Part shown: positions 50,968-59,876 of the stretch, one piece after another
How positions within the stretch are numbered: position 1 is the stretch's first letter
Layout of the letters: every line of letters starts with the position of its first letter
NCBI RefSeq assembly: GCF_963677035.1
Contig: NZ_OY781472.1
Location: 2,815,658-2,879,657, forward strand
Direction of reading: 5' to 3'
DNA from: an uncultured Hyphomonas sp.
GTDB taxonomy: Bacteria > Pseudomonadota > Alphaproteobacteria > Caulobacterales > Hyphomonadaceae
DNA length: 64,000 nt
Program-made: the position numbers and the translations under genes
The notes under the pieces: generated by a model
Told to the model about the DNA's origin: nothing
The model's input: the letters and a program-made list of their open reading frames with translations, nothing else
Databases searched by the model: none

Positions 50968-53709
50968 ATGCTCGACCAAAGATTTGACCCCGCTGAAGCC
51001 GAACCCCGCCTGTATGAGGCCTGGGAAACACAAGGCTGCTTCAAGCCCTCCGGTGACACGTCTGCACAGGCCTATTCCATTGTCATTCCGCCGCCGAATG
51101 TGACCGGCGTGCTGCACATGGGGCATGCGCTGAACAATACGCTTCAGGATGTGCTGATCCGCTTTGAGCGCATGCGCGGCAAGAACGTCCTCTGGCAGCC
51201 GGGCACGGACCATGCCGGTATCGCGACGCAGATGGTGGTCGAGCGCCAGCTGGCCGAGGACGGCAATAATGTCAGCCGCCGGGATATGGGCCGCGACGCC
51301 TTTGTCGACCGTGTCTGGGCCTGGAAAGCCGAATCCGGCGGCGCCATTGTGAACCAGCTGAAACGTCTCGGTGCCTCCTGCGACTGGAGCCGCGAACGCT
51401 TCACCATGGGAGACCGGAACGATCCGGACAACTCCATGGTTCGCGCGGTCACTAAAGTGTTCGTGGAGCTCTATAACAAGGGCCTGATCTATCGCGACAA
51501 GCGCCTCGTGAACTGGGACCCGCATTTCCAGACAGCGATTTCGGACCTCGAAGTCGACCAGCGCGAAGTGAACGGCCATTACTGGCACCTGCGCTATCCG
51601 CTGGCCGATGGCGTGACCTATGAGCACCCGGTCAAGGACGAAGACGGCAACGTCACGGGCACGGAGACACGCGACTATATCGTCGTCGCGACCTCCCGCC
51701 CGGAGACGATGCTGGGCGATACCGGCGTGGCCGTGCACCCGGAAGACGAGCGCTATGCGGGCCTTGTCGGCAAGTTCGTGGAGCTGCCCATCGTTGGCCG
51801 CCGTGTGCCGATCATTGCAGACGAATATGCAAACCCGGAAAAGGGCTCCGGCGCGGTGAAGATCACCCCGGCGCACGACTTCAATGACTTTGAAGTCGGC
51901 AAGCGCGCAGGCCACACGCCGCTGAACATTCTGAACGCGGTCGCCGCCATTGTGGACGGTGCTGAGGCCGATGCTGCGGGCATTCCCGAAGCCTATCGCG
52001 GGCTCGACCGGTTCGATGCGCGCAAGAAAGTTGTCGAGGATTTCGAAGCGGCCGGTCTTCTGGAAGAGATCGAAAAGCTCAAGATCGAACAGCCTTTCGG
52101 CGACCGGTCCAATGTCGTCATCGAGCCGTGGATGACGGACCAGTGGTATGTCGATGCCAAGACGATGGCCCAGCCGGCGATCGCCGCCGTGCGTGAAGGC
52201 AAGACCAAGTTCGTGCCGGAGAACTGGGAGAAGACGTATTACAACTGGATGGAAAACATCCAGCCCTGGTGCGTCTCCCGCCAGCTCTGGTGGGGGCACC
52301 GGATTCCGGCATGGTATTCCGAGGAAGGCGAAATCTTCGTTGCGGCGTCAGCTGAAGAAGCCCAGGCTATGGCCGGGGCAGGCGTTGAACTGAAGCAGGA
52401 AGAGGATGTCCTCGACACCTGGTTCTCATCCGCGCTCTGGCCGTTCTCGACGCAGGGCTGGCCGGACGAGACGGACGATCTGAAAACCTTCTTCCCGACG
52501 GCGACGCTGGTCACCGCCTTCGACATCATCTTCTTCTGGGTCGCCCGGATGATGATGATGAGCCTCGAATTCATGGGCGAAGTCCCGTTCGGGGATGTCT
52601 ACATCCATGCCCTCGTCCTCGACGAGAAGGGGCAGAAGATGTCGAAGTCCAAGGGCAACGCCATGGACCCGCTGGAACTGGTCGACGAATATGGCGCCGA
52701 TGCACTGCGCTTCACCATGGGCCGCATGGCCGGGCAGGGCCGCAATATCCGCCTGTCCAAACAGGCGGTCGAAGGCAACCGTAACTTCGCGACGAAACTC
52801 TGGAACGCGGCGCGCTTTGCCGAAATGAACGAGTGCGGCGCGCCGGGGAACATAGACTTCGACGAAATCCAGAGCCCGGTGAACCGCTGGATTCTCGGGG
52901 AATTGGCGCAATGTGTGGCCGACGTCACAAAGGGCATCGAGGATTACCGTTTCGACGAGGCCGCCGGGGCGATCTACCGATTTGTGTGGAACACGTTCTG
53001 CGACTGGTATCTCGAACTCATCAAGCCGCTGCTCGGCGGGATGGACGATGCCGCCAAGTCCGAGACGCGCAAGGTTTGCGGATATGTGCTCGATGAGACG
53101 CTGAAACTGCTGCACCCGTTCATGCCGTTTGTGACGGAAGAACTCTGGGACCGCCGCGCGCCCGGCCGGGTTGAGGATCAGGGCCTGCTGATGCGGCAGG
53201 ACTGGTCTGCATTCACGGGCTTCCACGATGACGCCGCCGCTGAGGAAGTGGACTGGGTGATCGGCCTGATCACGGAACTGCGCTCGCTGCGCAACGATCT
53301 CGGCGTGCCCGCAGGGGCGAAGATCCCCCTGGCGCTGATCAAGGCCGGGCCGGAGATCGAGACCCGCGCCATGCGCCATGAAGACGTGCTGAAGCGCCTC
53401 GCCCGTCTCGAAGACATTGCGTTCACGGATACGACGCCGGAAGGCGCCGTGACGGCGGTCTTCGGCGATACAGTGGCCGCGCTCCAGATTGCGGACTTCG
53501 TTGACATCGAAGAAGCGCGCAAGCGGCTCGACAAGGAACTCGGCCAGATCGAGAAGGACATCACGTCCACCGAGAAGAAACTCTCCAATGAGAACTTCGT
53601 CGCCCGCGCGCCGGAAGAAATCGTTGAAGAGAACCGCCAGCGTCTCGTTGATTGGGCAGCGCGGCGCGAAAAGCTGGCCGCAGCGCGAAAGGGACTTGAT
53701 GGTCTCTGA
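50968..53709 (+). CDS. valS: Valyl-tRNA synthetase
   Basis: A class I aminoacyl-tRNA synthetase of 913 residues. The HIGH element is PPPNVTGVLHMGHALNNTLQ, and the KMSKS loop is KGQKMSKSKGNAMDPLELVD. The editing domain has VVATSRPETMLGDTGVAVHP with the conserved HDFNDF after KITPA. The anticodon-binding and coiled-coil C terminus (ARKRLDKELGQIEKDITSTE and EEIVEENRQRLVDWAARREK) are present and complete. It charges tRNA-Val and hydrolyses mischarged Thr. It begins 23 bases after a terminator. Confidence 0.98.
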   Translation: MLDQRFDPAEAEPRLYEAWETQGCFKPSGDTSAQAYSIVIPPPNVTGVLHMGHALNNTLQDVLIRFERMRGKNVLWQPGTDHAGIATQMVVERQLAEDGNNVSRRDMGRDAFVDRVWAWKAESGGAIVNQLKRLGASCDWSRERFTMGDRNDPDNSMVRAVTKVFVELYNKGLIYRDKRLVNWDPHFQTAISDLEVDQREVNGHYWHLRYPLADGVTYEHPVKDEDGNVTGTETRDYIVVATSRPETMLGDTGVAVHPEDERYAGLVGKFVELPIVGRRVPIIADEYANPEKGSGAVKITPAHDFNDFEVGKRAGHTPLNILNAVAAIVDGAEADAAGIPEAYRGLDRFDARKKVVEDFEAAGLLEEIEKLKIEQPFGDRSNVVIEPWMTDQWYVDAKTMAQPAIAAVREGKTKFVPENWEKTYYNWMENIQPWCVSRQLWWGHRIPAWYSEEGEIFVAASAEEAQAMAGAGVELKQEEDVLDTWFSSALWPFSTQGWPDETDDLKTFFPTATLVTAFDIIFFWVARMMMMSLEFMGEVPFGDVYIHALVLDEKGQKMSKSKGNAMDPLELVDEYGADALRFTMGRMAGQGRNIRLSKQAVEGNRNFATKLWNAARFAEMNECGAPGNIDFDEIQSPVNRWILGELAQCVADVTKGIEDYRFDEAAGAIYRFVWNTFCDWYLELIKPLLGGMDDAAKSETRKVCGYVLDETLKLLHPFMPFVTEELWDRRAPGRVEDQGLLMRQDWSAFTGFHDDAAAEEVDWVIGLITELRSLRNDLGVPAGAKIPLALIKAGPEIETRAMRHEDVLKRLARLEDIAFTDTTPEGAVTAVFGDTVAALQIADFVDIEEARKRLDKELGQIEKDITSTEKKLSNENFVARAPEEIVEENRQRLVDWAARREKLAAARKGLDGL

Positions 53710-53752
53710 CCTTCAGGTCCAACCTGCTGTCAGATGGACAGGAGGCTTTCCC

Positions 53753-54763
53753 ATGATTTTCCGGCCGCTTCTCGCGGCAGCTGCGATCTTTCTCGCGGGC
53801 TGTCAGGTTTCGCCAGTGCACGCTGAGCCACCAGAAGCCCCGCAGTGGCGGCTGGCGATACACGGCGGGGCGGGCGTCATCACGCGCGGGTCGATGACGC
53901 CGGAACAGGAAGCGCTTTACCGGGCAGGCCTTCAGGAAGCCCTGGAAGCAGGCGCAGATGTGCTGCGCAATGGCGGCAGCGCGCTGGACGCTGTGGAGGC
54001 AGCTGTCATTCCGATGGAGAACAATCCCATCTTCAATGCGGGCAAGGGCGCCGTCTTCACGGCGGCGGGGACGCACGAACTGGACGCCTCCATCATGGAA
54101 GGCAGCACGCGCAATGCGGGGGCCGTTGCAGGCGTCACCATCGTGAAAAACCCGATCCTCGCGGCGCGCGCCGTCATGGACAAATCCGAACATGTCATGT
54201 TTGCCGGTCCCAGCGCGGACGCATTTGCCGAAGCGCAGGGGCTTGAGACCGTTCCGAACACCTATTTCGACACAGACCGCCGCCGCAAGTCGCTGGAGCG
54301 GGTGCTTGAGACGCGGTCGCGTACGGCGGCGGACAAGCACGGGACGGTCGGTGCTGTCGCCATCGACATGGACGGCAATATTGCCGCCGCCACGACGACA
54401 GGCGGCATGACGGCAAAAACTGCGGGACGTGTCGGGGACTCGCCGTTGATCGGTGCGGCGACCTATGCGGAGAACGGTGTCTGCGGCGTGTCTGCCACCG
54501 GCCATGGGGAGTATTTCATCCGGGTTGGCGTGGCCAAGACGATCTGCGACCGGGTGAAGCTTGCCGGGGACAGCATCGGCGAAGCAGCAGCCGTCGCGCT
54601 GGCTGAAGTCGCTGACCTCGGCGGTGATGGCGGTGTGGTGCTGATCGATGGCAATGGCGATGCCGACTTCGTGTTCAACAGCGAAGGCATGTACCGCGGC
54701 TGGATCGATGCGGATGGATCCTGGACCGCGATCTATGGCGACGAAACGGAAGCGGACGAGTAA
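53753..54763 (+). CDS. Isoaspartyl peptidase/L-asparaginase, plant-type Ntn-hydrolase, as lipoprotein
   Basis: A threonine-type Ntn-hydrolase of 336 residues, made as a proenzyme that self-cleaves. ATG 53753 follows GGACAGGAGGCTTTCCC. The N terminus MIFRPLLAAAAIFLAGCQ is a lipoprotein signal (Cys17), so unlike the cytoplasmic IaaA this copy is exported. The domain begins WRLAIHGGAGVI and has LDAVEAAVIPMENNPIFNAG with KGAVFTAAGTHELDASIM. The autocleavage and nucleophile site is DKHGTVGAVAIDMDG (Thr198 after Gly). It degrades isoaspartyl dipeptides and asparagine. It follows valS by 43 bases. Confidence 0.92.
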   Translation: MIFRPLLAAAAIFLAGCQVSPVHAEPPEAPQWRLAIHGGAGVITRGSMTPEQEALYRAGLQEALEAGADVLRNGGSALDAVEAAVIPMENNPIFNAGKGAVFTAAGTHELDASIMEGSTRNAGAVAGVTIVKNPILAARAVMDKSEHVMFAGPSADAFAEAQGLETVPNTYFDTDRRRKSLERVLETRSRTAADKHGTVGAVAIDMDGNIAAATTTGGMTAKTAGRVGDSPLIGAATYAENGVCGVSATGHGEYFIRVGVAKTICDRVKLAGDSIGEAAAVALAEVADLGGDGGVVLIDGNGDADFVFNSEGMYRGWIDADGSWTAIYGDETEADE

Positions 54764-54784
54764 TGCCGTCTGCAAGGGCCATTC

Positions 54785-55321
54785 ATGGGATTTGAAACGT
54801 CGCAAAGCCTGCTGTTCCGTGACGCTGTAGCAGACGATGCCACCGCGCTGACAGCGCTGGCCCGCAAGACGTTCTCGGACAAGTTCGGGCATCTCTACAA
54901 TCCGGAAGATCTGGCTGCGTTTCTGGAGGAATCGCACAGTCCTGAATTGTACCGCGACTGGCTCGCCGACCCGGATGTGCTGCTCCGCGTTTGCGAGGCG
55001 AGCGATGGAGAGATGAAGGCTTACCTGCTTTGCAGTCCGCTCAGCCTGCCGGCGCTGGATCCGCTGCCGGGGGCATTGGAACTGAAGCGCGTTTATGTCG
55101 ATGCGTCGCTGCAGGGACAGGGGATCGGCTCACGCTTCATCGATGAGGCGCTTGCCTGGGCGCGGGAGCGGACCGCGCCAGAGATGTATCTCAGCGTCTA
55201 TTCCGGCAATCTGGATGCCCAGCGTCTGTACGCCCGGTTGGGCTGGGAAAAAGTGGCGGAATTCCTGTTCCCGGTCGGCCGGCACCGTGACCTTGAATTC
55301 CTTCTGCGGCTGAAACTCTGA
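54785..55321 (+). CDS. GNAT-family N-acetyltransferase
   Basis: A 178-residue acetyltransferase. The acetyl-CoA binding motif A is LKRVYVDASLQGQGIGSRFI (Q-x-x-G-x-G type), followed by DEALAWARERTAPEMYLSVY and NLDAQRLYARLGWEKVAEFL, the usual last helices and strand of the fold. The N terminus FRDAVADDATALTALARKTF is the typical opening of a GNAT domain. The acceptor (small molecule or protein) is unknown. The ATG is 21 bases after the isoaspartyl peptidase stop, so an operon is likely. Confidence 0.92.
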   Translation: MGFETSQSLLFRDAVADDATALTALARKTFSDKFGHLYNPEDLAAFLEESHSPELYRDWLADPDVLLRVCEASDGEMKAYLLCSPLSLPALDPLPGALELKRVYVDASLQGQGIGSRFIDEALAWARERTAPEMYLSVYSGNLDAQRLYARLGWEKVAEFLFPVGRHRDLEFLLRLKL

Positions 55322-55383
55322 CCGCCTTGGCGGGACGTGCGAACCGGTTTTAAGTCACAAATTCAAGTTCGCGGGACACTTAC

Positions 55384-56397
55384 ATGACAGACCAGCCTGA
55401 GATTGATCCGGCCATTCTGGAGGCCATGAATGGCTTGCAGGAAGAGTTCGCAGGCTTTGCCGGCGTATACCAGAACGAGATCCGGCCCGCCCTTCAGGCA
55501 CGTGAACAGGACCGGGAACAGGCGGTCAGCAAGGCGCGCAAGTTCCGCTATATCGGTATCGGTCTGGGTGTGGCCATCGCACTGGTCGGCTTTATCGGTT
55601 TCAAGTCCGTCTTCGGGCCGTTTCTTGGCGTCATTGTCGGGTTCGGGCTGGTCATGTGGGGCAACCAGGACCTGGACCGTCTGGGCAAGGAGGCGAAGGA
55701 ACTGATTGTTCAGCCCGTCGCGCGCCAGCTGGGCCTGGGATTTCAACCGGAGCCGGGCGAGGTGGCCTCGATCTTCCAGCACAAGAGTGTCGGTGTGTTA
55801 CCGGGCTGGGACCGGGCAAGCTATGAAGACCGGCTGACCGGTATGCGCGATAATGTCGAGTTCGAACTCTTCGAGGCGCATCTCGAAGAAAGGCGCCGGT
55901 CGACCGACTCCAAGGGCCGGACAACGACGCGATGGGTCACCGTTTTCCGCGGGCAATGCCTGCGGTTCCAGTTCGACAAGACGTTTTATGGCCGGACACT
56001 CGTCACCCGCGATGCAGGGTTCTTCAACCGGTTCGGTGGCGGCAACGGCATGCAGCGCGCCTCGCTGGAAGACCCGGAATTCGAGAAAATTTTCGAGGTC
56101 TACACGACCGACCAGGTGGAATCCCGCTATCTGCTGACCCCGGACCTGATGCAGGAACTCGTGAACCTGGAGCAGACATTCCATGGCGGAAAGCTGAAAT
56201 GCTGCTTCGATGGCGGCGAGCTGTATATCACGCTGCAGGGCGGCAATTTGTTTGAGCCCGGCAGCATGTTCACCCCGCTCGATAGCCCCAGCCGATTGCG
56301 GGAATTGCTGGAGGACTTCGCCGCCGTCTTCCACATCATCGATGCCACCAACAAGAACCGCCGCGACAGACACGGGCAGGGGGCATCCGCGCCGTGA
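55384..56397 (+). CDS. DUF3137-family membrane protein
   Basis: A 337-residue protein with an N-terminal soluble helical part (AILEAMNGLQEEFAGFAGVY), then a hydrophobic double membrane segment (about 55-95, YIGIGLGVAIALVGFIGF and GPFLGVIVGFGLVMWG). The large C-terminal cytoplasmic domain includes DNVEFELFEAHLEERRRSTD, WVTVFRGQCLRFQFDKTFYG, and ESRYLLTPDLMQELVNLEQT. This matches the DUF3137 pattern, found in many bacteria with no assigned biochemistry. It stands alone between a GNAT gene and a small exported coiled-coil protein. Confidence 0.85.
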   Translation: MTDQPEIDPAILEAMNGLQEEFAGFAGVYQNEIRPALQAREQDREQAVSKARKFRYIGIGLGVAIALVGFIGFKSVFGPFLGVIVGFGLVMWGNQDLDRLGKEAKELIVQPVARQLGLGFQPEPGEVASIFQHKSVGVLPGWDRASYEDRLTGMRDNVEFELFEAHLEERRRSTDSKGRTTTRWVTVFRGQCLRFQFDKTFYGRTLVTRDAGFFNRFGGGNGMQRASLEDPEFEKIFEVYTTDQVESRYLLTPDLMQELVNLEQTFHGGKLKCCFDGGELYITLQGGNLFEPGSMFTPLDSPSRLRELLEDFAAVFHIIDATNKNRRDRHGQGASAP

Positions 56398-56496
56398 TCG
56401 CCGACAGCAATCTGGGCAATTTCAGGGCAGTAACGTTCAGTAAGGCTTCAGATGACAATCCTCATAGTGTGGGCCACTGGTGAGAAAGGACTGTTT

Positions 56497-56877
56497 ATGA
56501 GCCGACTGATAATTGCTGCGATCCTTGCCCTTGCTGCGCCCGTTGCGTCTGCAGATGCGGCGTCGTCGGCCAAGGACCTTGCCCGGTGTCAGGCGATGTC
56601 GGCCACGTTCAAGCCGAAACAGGAAGAGATCGTGGAGCTGAAAGACGCGCGCGATGCACAGGCTGAGATCGTGGAAACAAAAGGCGAAGCCTGGGACGAC
56701 GTTGAAGTCATGCGCAATGCCTCCAGCAAGCATGCGAAGACGGCAGATGCTGCCAAGGCGGACTATGAGGCGGCGAAAGCGGACATGCTGCGCATGGAGC
56801 TCGGACTTCAGGAAGCCGTAACCGCCCTGAACGCTGACTTCGAAGCCTATAACCAGACGTGCGCCACTCGGAAGTAA
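56497..56877 (+). CDS. Small exported coiled-coil protein, function unknown
   Basis: A 126-residue protein. ATG 56497 is preferred (AAAGGA six bases upstream) over an in-frame ATG at 56452, because it puts the signal peptide MSRLIIAAILALAAPVASAD at the N terminus. After cleavage the rest is almost wholly helical and charged (PKQEEIVELKDARDAQAEIV, AKADYEAAKADMLRMELGLQ), with one Cys near each end of the mature protein (ARCQAM and NQTCATRK) that may form a disulfide. No family is recognised. It appears monocistronic. Confidence 0.75.
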   Translation: MSRLIIAAILALAAPVASADAASSAKDLARCQAMSATFKPKQEEIVELKDARDAQAEIVETKGEAWDDVEVMRNASSKHAKTADAAKADYEAAKADMLRMELGLQEAVTALNADFEAYNQTCATRK

Positions 56878-57038
56878 ACGTCCTGGTGCCGAAAGCACCT
56901 GACGGCAGTCCTCACGCTCATTGAAACCGGCCCTGCGCCGATTTCTTGTTGCGCTTCGCTCCAAACCGTTGTTGTTTGCGCTAACATATCAGACGGGCAG
57001 CAAGCCCGCAGCGCACACAAGAGGGAGGACCGCGCGCG

Positions 57039-58466
57039 ATGAGCGACGCTGCCACACCACAACAAATCGCCCCTGATGATACCCGGATGGGCCAGGTCAT
57101 CCTCATCACTGCCGTCGCGACGATCGGAGGCTTCCTGTTCGGTTTCGACTCGGGCGTCATCAATGGAACGGTGGACGGGCTGAGGGTTGCATTCAATTCC
57201 CAGAGCATTGGCACGGGCTTCAATGTCGCGTCCATGCTGCTTGGGTGCGCTGTCGGCGCTGCATTGGCCGGGACTCTGTCAGACAAATTCGGCCGGCGCA
57301 CCATGATGCTGGTAGCTGCCGCGTTCTTTGTCATTTCGGCTTTCGGCTCTGGCATCGCGCATTCGTCTACCGAGTTCGTGATTTACCGCATCATTGGCGG
57401 TCTGGCCGTCGGGGCTGCAAGCGTCATGTCGCCAGCGTATATTTCGGAAGTGGCCCCTTCGAAGCATCGCGGACGCCTCGCGACAATCCAGCAGATTGCG
57501 ATCATTGCCGGTCTCTTTGTGGCATTCCTGTCGAACTATTTCATCGCCAAGGCGACCGGCTCGTCCCTTAACAAGTGGGCCTTTGGATTCGAGGCCTGGC
57601 GCTGGATGTTCTGGGTGGAACTCATCCCGGCCTCCATCTTCCTGCTGGCGCTTCTGGGCATTCCGGAGAGCCCGCGTTTCCTCGTCGCACAGGGCGCGGT
57701 CGATCAGGCCGAAGCGGTCCTCACCCGCCTGTCGAGCGAGCGTTCCGCCAGACGGAAAGTCGCGGAGATCAGGCAGTCTCTGGCCAGTGATCAGAAACCG
57801 TCGATCAGCGATGCGTTCGGCCATGGCACGGTTTTCAAGCCAATCGTCTGGGTCGGCATCGGGCTGGCAACGTTCCAGCAGCTCGTCGGCATCAATATCA
57901 TCTTCTATTACGGCGCGGTTCTCTGGCAGGCGGTCGGCTTTTCGGAAAGCGATGCGCTGCTGACCAATGTGATCTCAGGCGCGGTATCCATTGTTGCCGT
58001 GATGATTGCGCTGGCCCTGATCGACAGGATCGGACGCAAGCCGCTCCTTCTGGTGGGATCGATCGGCATGACCGTGACATTGGGCATCGTCGCGCTCTGT
58101 TTCTCGCAGGCTGTGATGATCGACGGCAAGGTCGGCCTGCCGGGCAGCTATGGGCTCATCGCCTTGCTTGCGGCGAACGCCTATGTGGTCTTTTTCAATT
58201 CATCCTGGGGCCCGGTCATGTGGGTGGCGCTCGGGGAAATGTTCCCCAACCAGGTGCGCGGGGCAGGACTTGCGGTGTCCGGTTTCTTCCAATGGATTGC
58301 GAACTTCGCCATCACGATCACATTCCCGATCATGCTGACCATCGCATGGATCGGACTGACCGGTGCCTATCTCTTCTATGCCGTCTGTGCGCTGATATCT
58401 GTTTTCTTCGTCCTGAAGTTTGTGCGGGAAACAAACGGGCTCGAACTGGAAGAGATGACCGAATAA
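57039..58466 (+). CDS. Sugar porter (MFS) transporter
   Basis: A 475-residue sugar-porter-family MFS symporter with twelve membrane segments. Family signatures include GGFLFGFDSGVINGTVDGLR in helix 1, LSDKFGRRTMML between helices 2 and 3, SEVAPSKHRGRLATIQQIAI after helix 4, the PESPRFLVAQG motif after helix 6, QQLVGINIIFYYG in helix 7 and ALIDRIGRKPLLLVG between helices 8 and 9. It imports hexoses, pentoses or inositol with H+ or Na+. GAGGGAGGA sits upstream. Two LacI-type regulators follow, so it is probably controlled by its sugar. No catabolic enzyme gene is in the window. Confidence 0.95.
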   Translation: MSDAATPQQIAPDDTRMGQVILITAVATIGGFLFGFDSGVINGTVDGLRVAFNSQSIGTGFNVASMLLGCAVGAALAGTLSDKFGRRTMMLVAAAFFVISAFGSGIAHSSTEFVIYRIIGGLAVGAASVMSPAYISEVAPSKHRGRLATIQQIAIIAGLFVAFLSNYFIAKATGSSLNKWAFGFEAWRWMFWVELIPASIFLLALLGIPESPRFLVAQGAVDQAEAVLTRLSSERSARRKVAEIRQSLASDQKPSISDAFGHGTVFKPIVWVGIGLATFQQLVGINIIFYYGAVLWQAVGFSESDALLTNVISGAVSIVAVMIALALIDRIGRKPLLLVGSIGMTVTLGIVALCFSQAVMIDGKVGLPGSYGLIALLAANAYVVFFNSSWGPVMWVALGEMFPNQVRGAGLAVSGFFQWIANFAITITFPIMLTIAWIGLTGAYLFYAVCALISVFFVLKFVRETNGLELEEMTE

Positions 58467-58674
58467 CGCAGCCCCCACCGGGGCTATGTGGATATCGCTG
58501 GTACATCAGGCCTGCCCGTTGCATGACCAGAGGACATCCGGGCGTCGAATGCCGGTGCATGGTGACGACGCGAAGCGATGCAGGACTTTGTTGCCGCATT
58601 GAATAGGAGCGTTCAGGGTTGACCAATGGCCAGCGAAACGGGGACGCTGTCCGAAAAGGGTGGACTGGAACAGA

Positions 58675-59724
58675 ATGAAAAGCACGTCGCCGCGCACAGG
58701 CAAAAGGCAACACGCGACGATCCGCGAAGTCGCTGAAATGGCGGGCGTGTCCCAGATGACGGTGTCGCGGGTCCTGAACCGCAGTGAATCGGTCAGGAAG
58801 TCTACGCGTGAGCGTGTGGATCAGGCCATTCAGGCCCTCAATTACCGTCCGAACCTGATGGCGCGAAGTCTTGCGGGCGGCAAGTCACTGTTCATTGGCC
58901 TGATCTTCGACAACCCAAGCAACAACTATCTCGGTGAGCTCCTGGTCGGGGCTCTGAACCGGTGCCGTGAGGCCGGCCACCATCTGGTGATCGAAGACTT
59001 TTCGGCCTCCTCGAATGAGAAGGACATCGATGCCCTCATCGAGCGCCTTGCTGGTGCCGGTCTGGATGGCGTTATCGTGACGCCGCCAGTCAGCGAAGAC
59101 GAGGCCATTCTCAGCCAGCTGAGAGCGGCAGGTCTGAGGCCGGTCATCATCGCGCCACCGGAGCCGCCACAACAAGACGCCAGCGTTGCCATCGACGATG
59201 TCGAAGCGGCTGACCAGATCACGCAATATCTGATCGACAGAGGGCACCAGCGCATCGCTTTTGTTATCGGGCCGACCGCGCATTCCTCCGGGAGGCGCCG
59301 GTACATGGGGTTCACCCGCGCGATGGAACGGAACGGCCTGGAAATGGCTGACGCCCTTGTTGCGCAGGGCGCCTACACGTACCGGAGCGGCATGGTCGCG
59401 GGTGACCAATTCTTCAGCCTGGACACGCCCCCGACGGCCGTGTTTGCCAGCAATGACGACATGGCCGCCGGAGTGATTGCCGCCGCGCAGCGATGCGGAC
59501 TAAATGTTCCGGAAGATGTTTCAGTCGTCGGCTTTGACGATACCGCCATCGCCAGCGCCATGTGGCCGCAGCTGACAACCGTGCGGCAGCCGATCGCGGA
59601 AATGGGGTATCAGGCTGTGAACCTTTTGACGAAAATCCTCGGGCCGGATGGGGATCGCAACGCCGAACACAATATCGTTCTGGATGTTTCGATCGTGGAG
59701 CGTGACACGGTTCGCCAGCGCTGA
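58675..59724 (+). CDS. LacI-family transcriptional regulator (first of two)
   Basis: A 349-residue LacI/GalR repressor. The N-terminal DNA-binding part is ATIREVAEMAGVSQMTVSRV with the hinge LNRSESVRKSTRERVDQAIQ and ALNYRPNLMARSLAGG. The periplasmic-binding-like effector domain follows, with IGLIFDNPSNNYLGELLVGA, VFASNDDMAAGVIAAAQRCG and VSVVGFDDTAIASAMWPQLT. Start ATG 58675 is preferred; GTG 58660 is in frame. It is on the sugar transporter's strand after 208 bases. The 13-bp palindrome found before its paralogue at 59877 is not repeated here. Confidence 0.94.
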   Translation: MKSTSPRTGKRQHATIREVAEMAGVSQMTVSRVLNRSESVRKSTRERVDQAIQALNYRPNLMARSLAGGKSLFIGLIFDNPSNNYLGELLVGALNRCREAGHHLVIEDFSASSNEKDIDALIERLAGAGLDGVIVTPPVSEDEAILSQLRAAGLRPVIIAPPEPPQQDASVAIDDVEAADQITQYLIDRGHQRIAFVIGPTAHSSGRRRYMGFTRAMERNGLEMADALVAQGAYTYRSGMVAGDQFFSLDTPPTAVFASNDDMAAGVIAAAQRCGLNVPEDVSVVGFDDTAIASAMWPQLTTVRQPIAEMGYQAVNLLTKILGPDGDRNAEHNIVLDVSIVERDTVRQR

Positions 59725-59804
59725 CGGCCTTTTTGGCGGCAAATTCTGCAGTCGGTAGCCAGAAATTCGCCTGATGCGCGATTTTCGGCGACCTGACGGA
59801 GAAA

Positions 59805-59817
59805 TGTCCATTGGACA
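59805..59817. promoter_or_regulatory. Operator palindrome O1 for a LacI-type repressor
   Basis: The perfect 13-bp palindrome TGTCCATTGGACA. It overlaps a candidate -35 hexamer TTGGAC (59811-59816), which lies 17 bp before a TAGTTT -10 (59834-59839). A matching palindrome lies 35 bp further on. This suits autorepression of the gene at 59877. Confidence 0.65.
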
Positions 59818-59839
59818 TAAGGCGTTTCGCCTCTAGTTT

Positions 59840-59852
59840 TGTCCACTGGACA
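59840..59852. promoter_or_regulatory. Operator palindrome O2 for a LacI-type repressor
   Basis: TGTCCACTGGACA, the same palindrome as O1 except for the central base, starting immediately after the candidate -10. Centre-to-centre distance from O1 is 35 bp, about 3.3 helical turns, so one tetramer or two dimers could cover the promoter. Confidence 0.65.
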
Positions 59853-59876
59853 GGACAACATTGACGCAAACGCATT

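Noticed and set aside
58470..58485. Hairpin AGCCCC-CACC-GGGGCT after the sugar porter
   Set aside because: Short stem without a T-tract; too weak to call a terminator.
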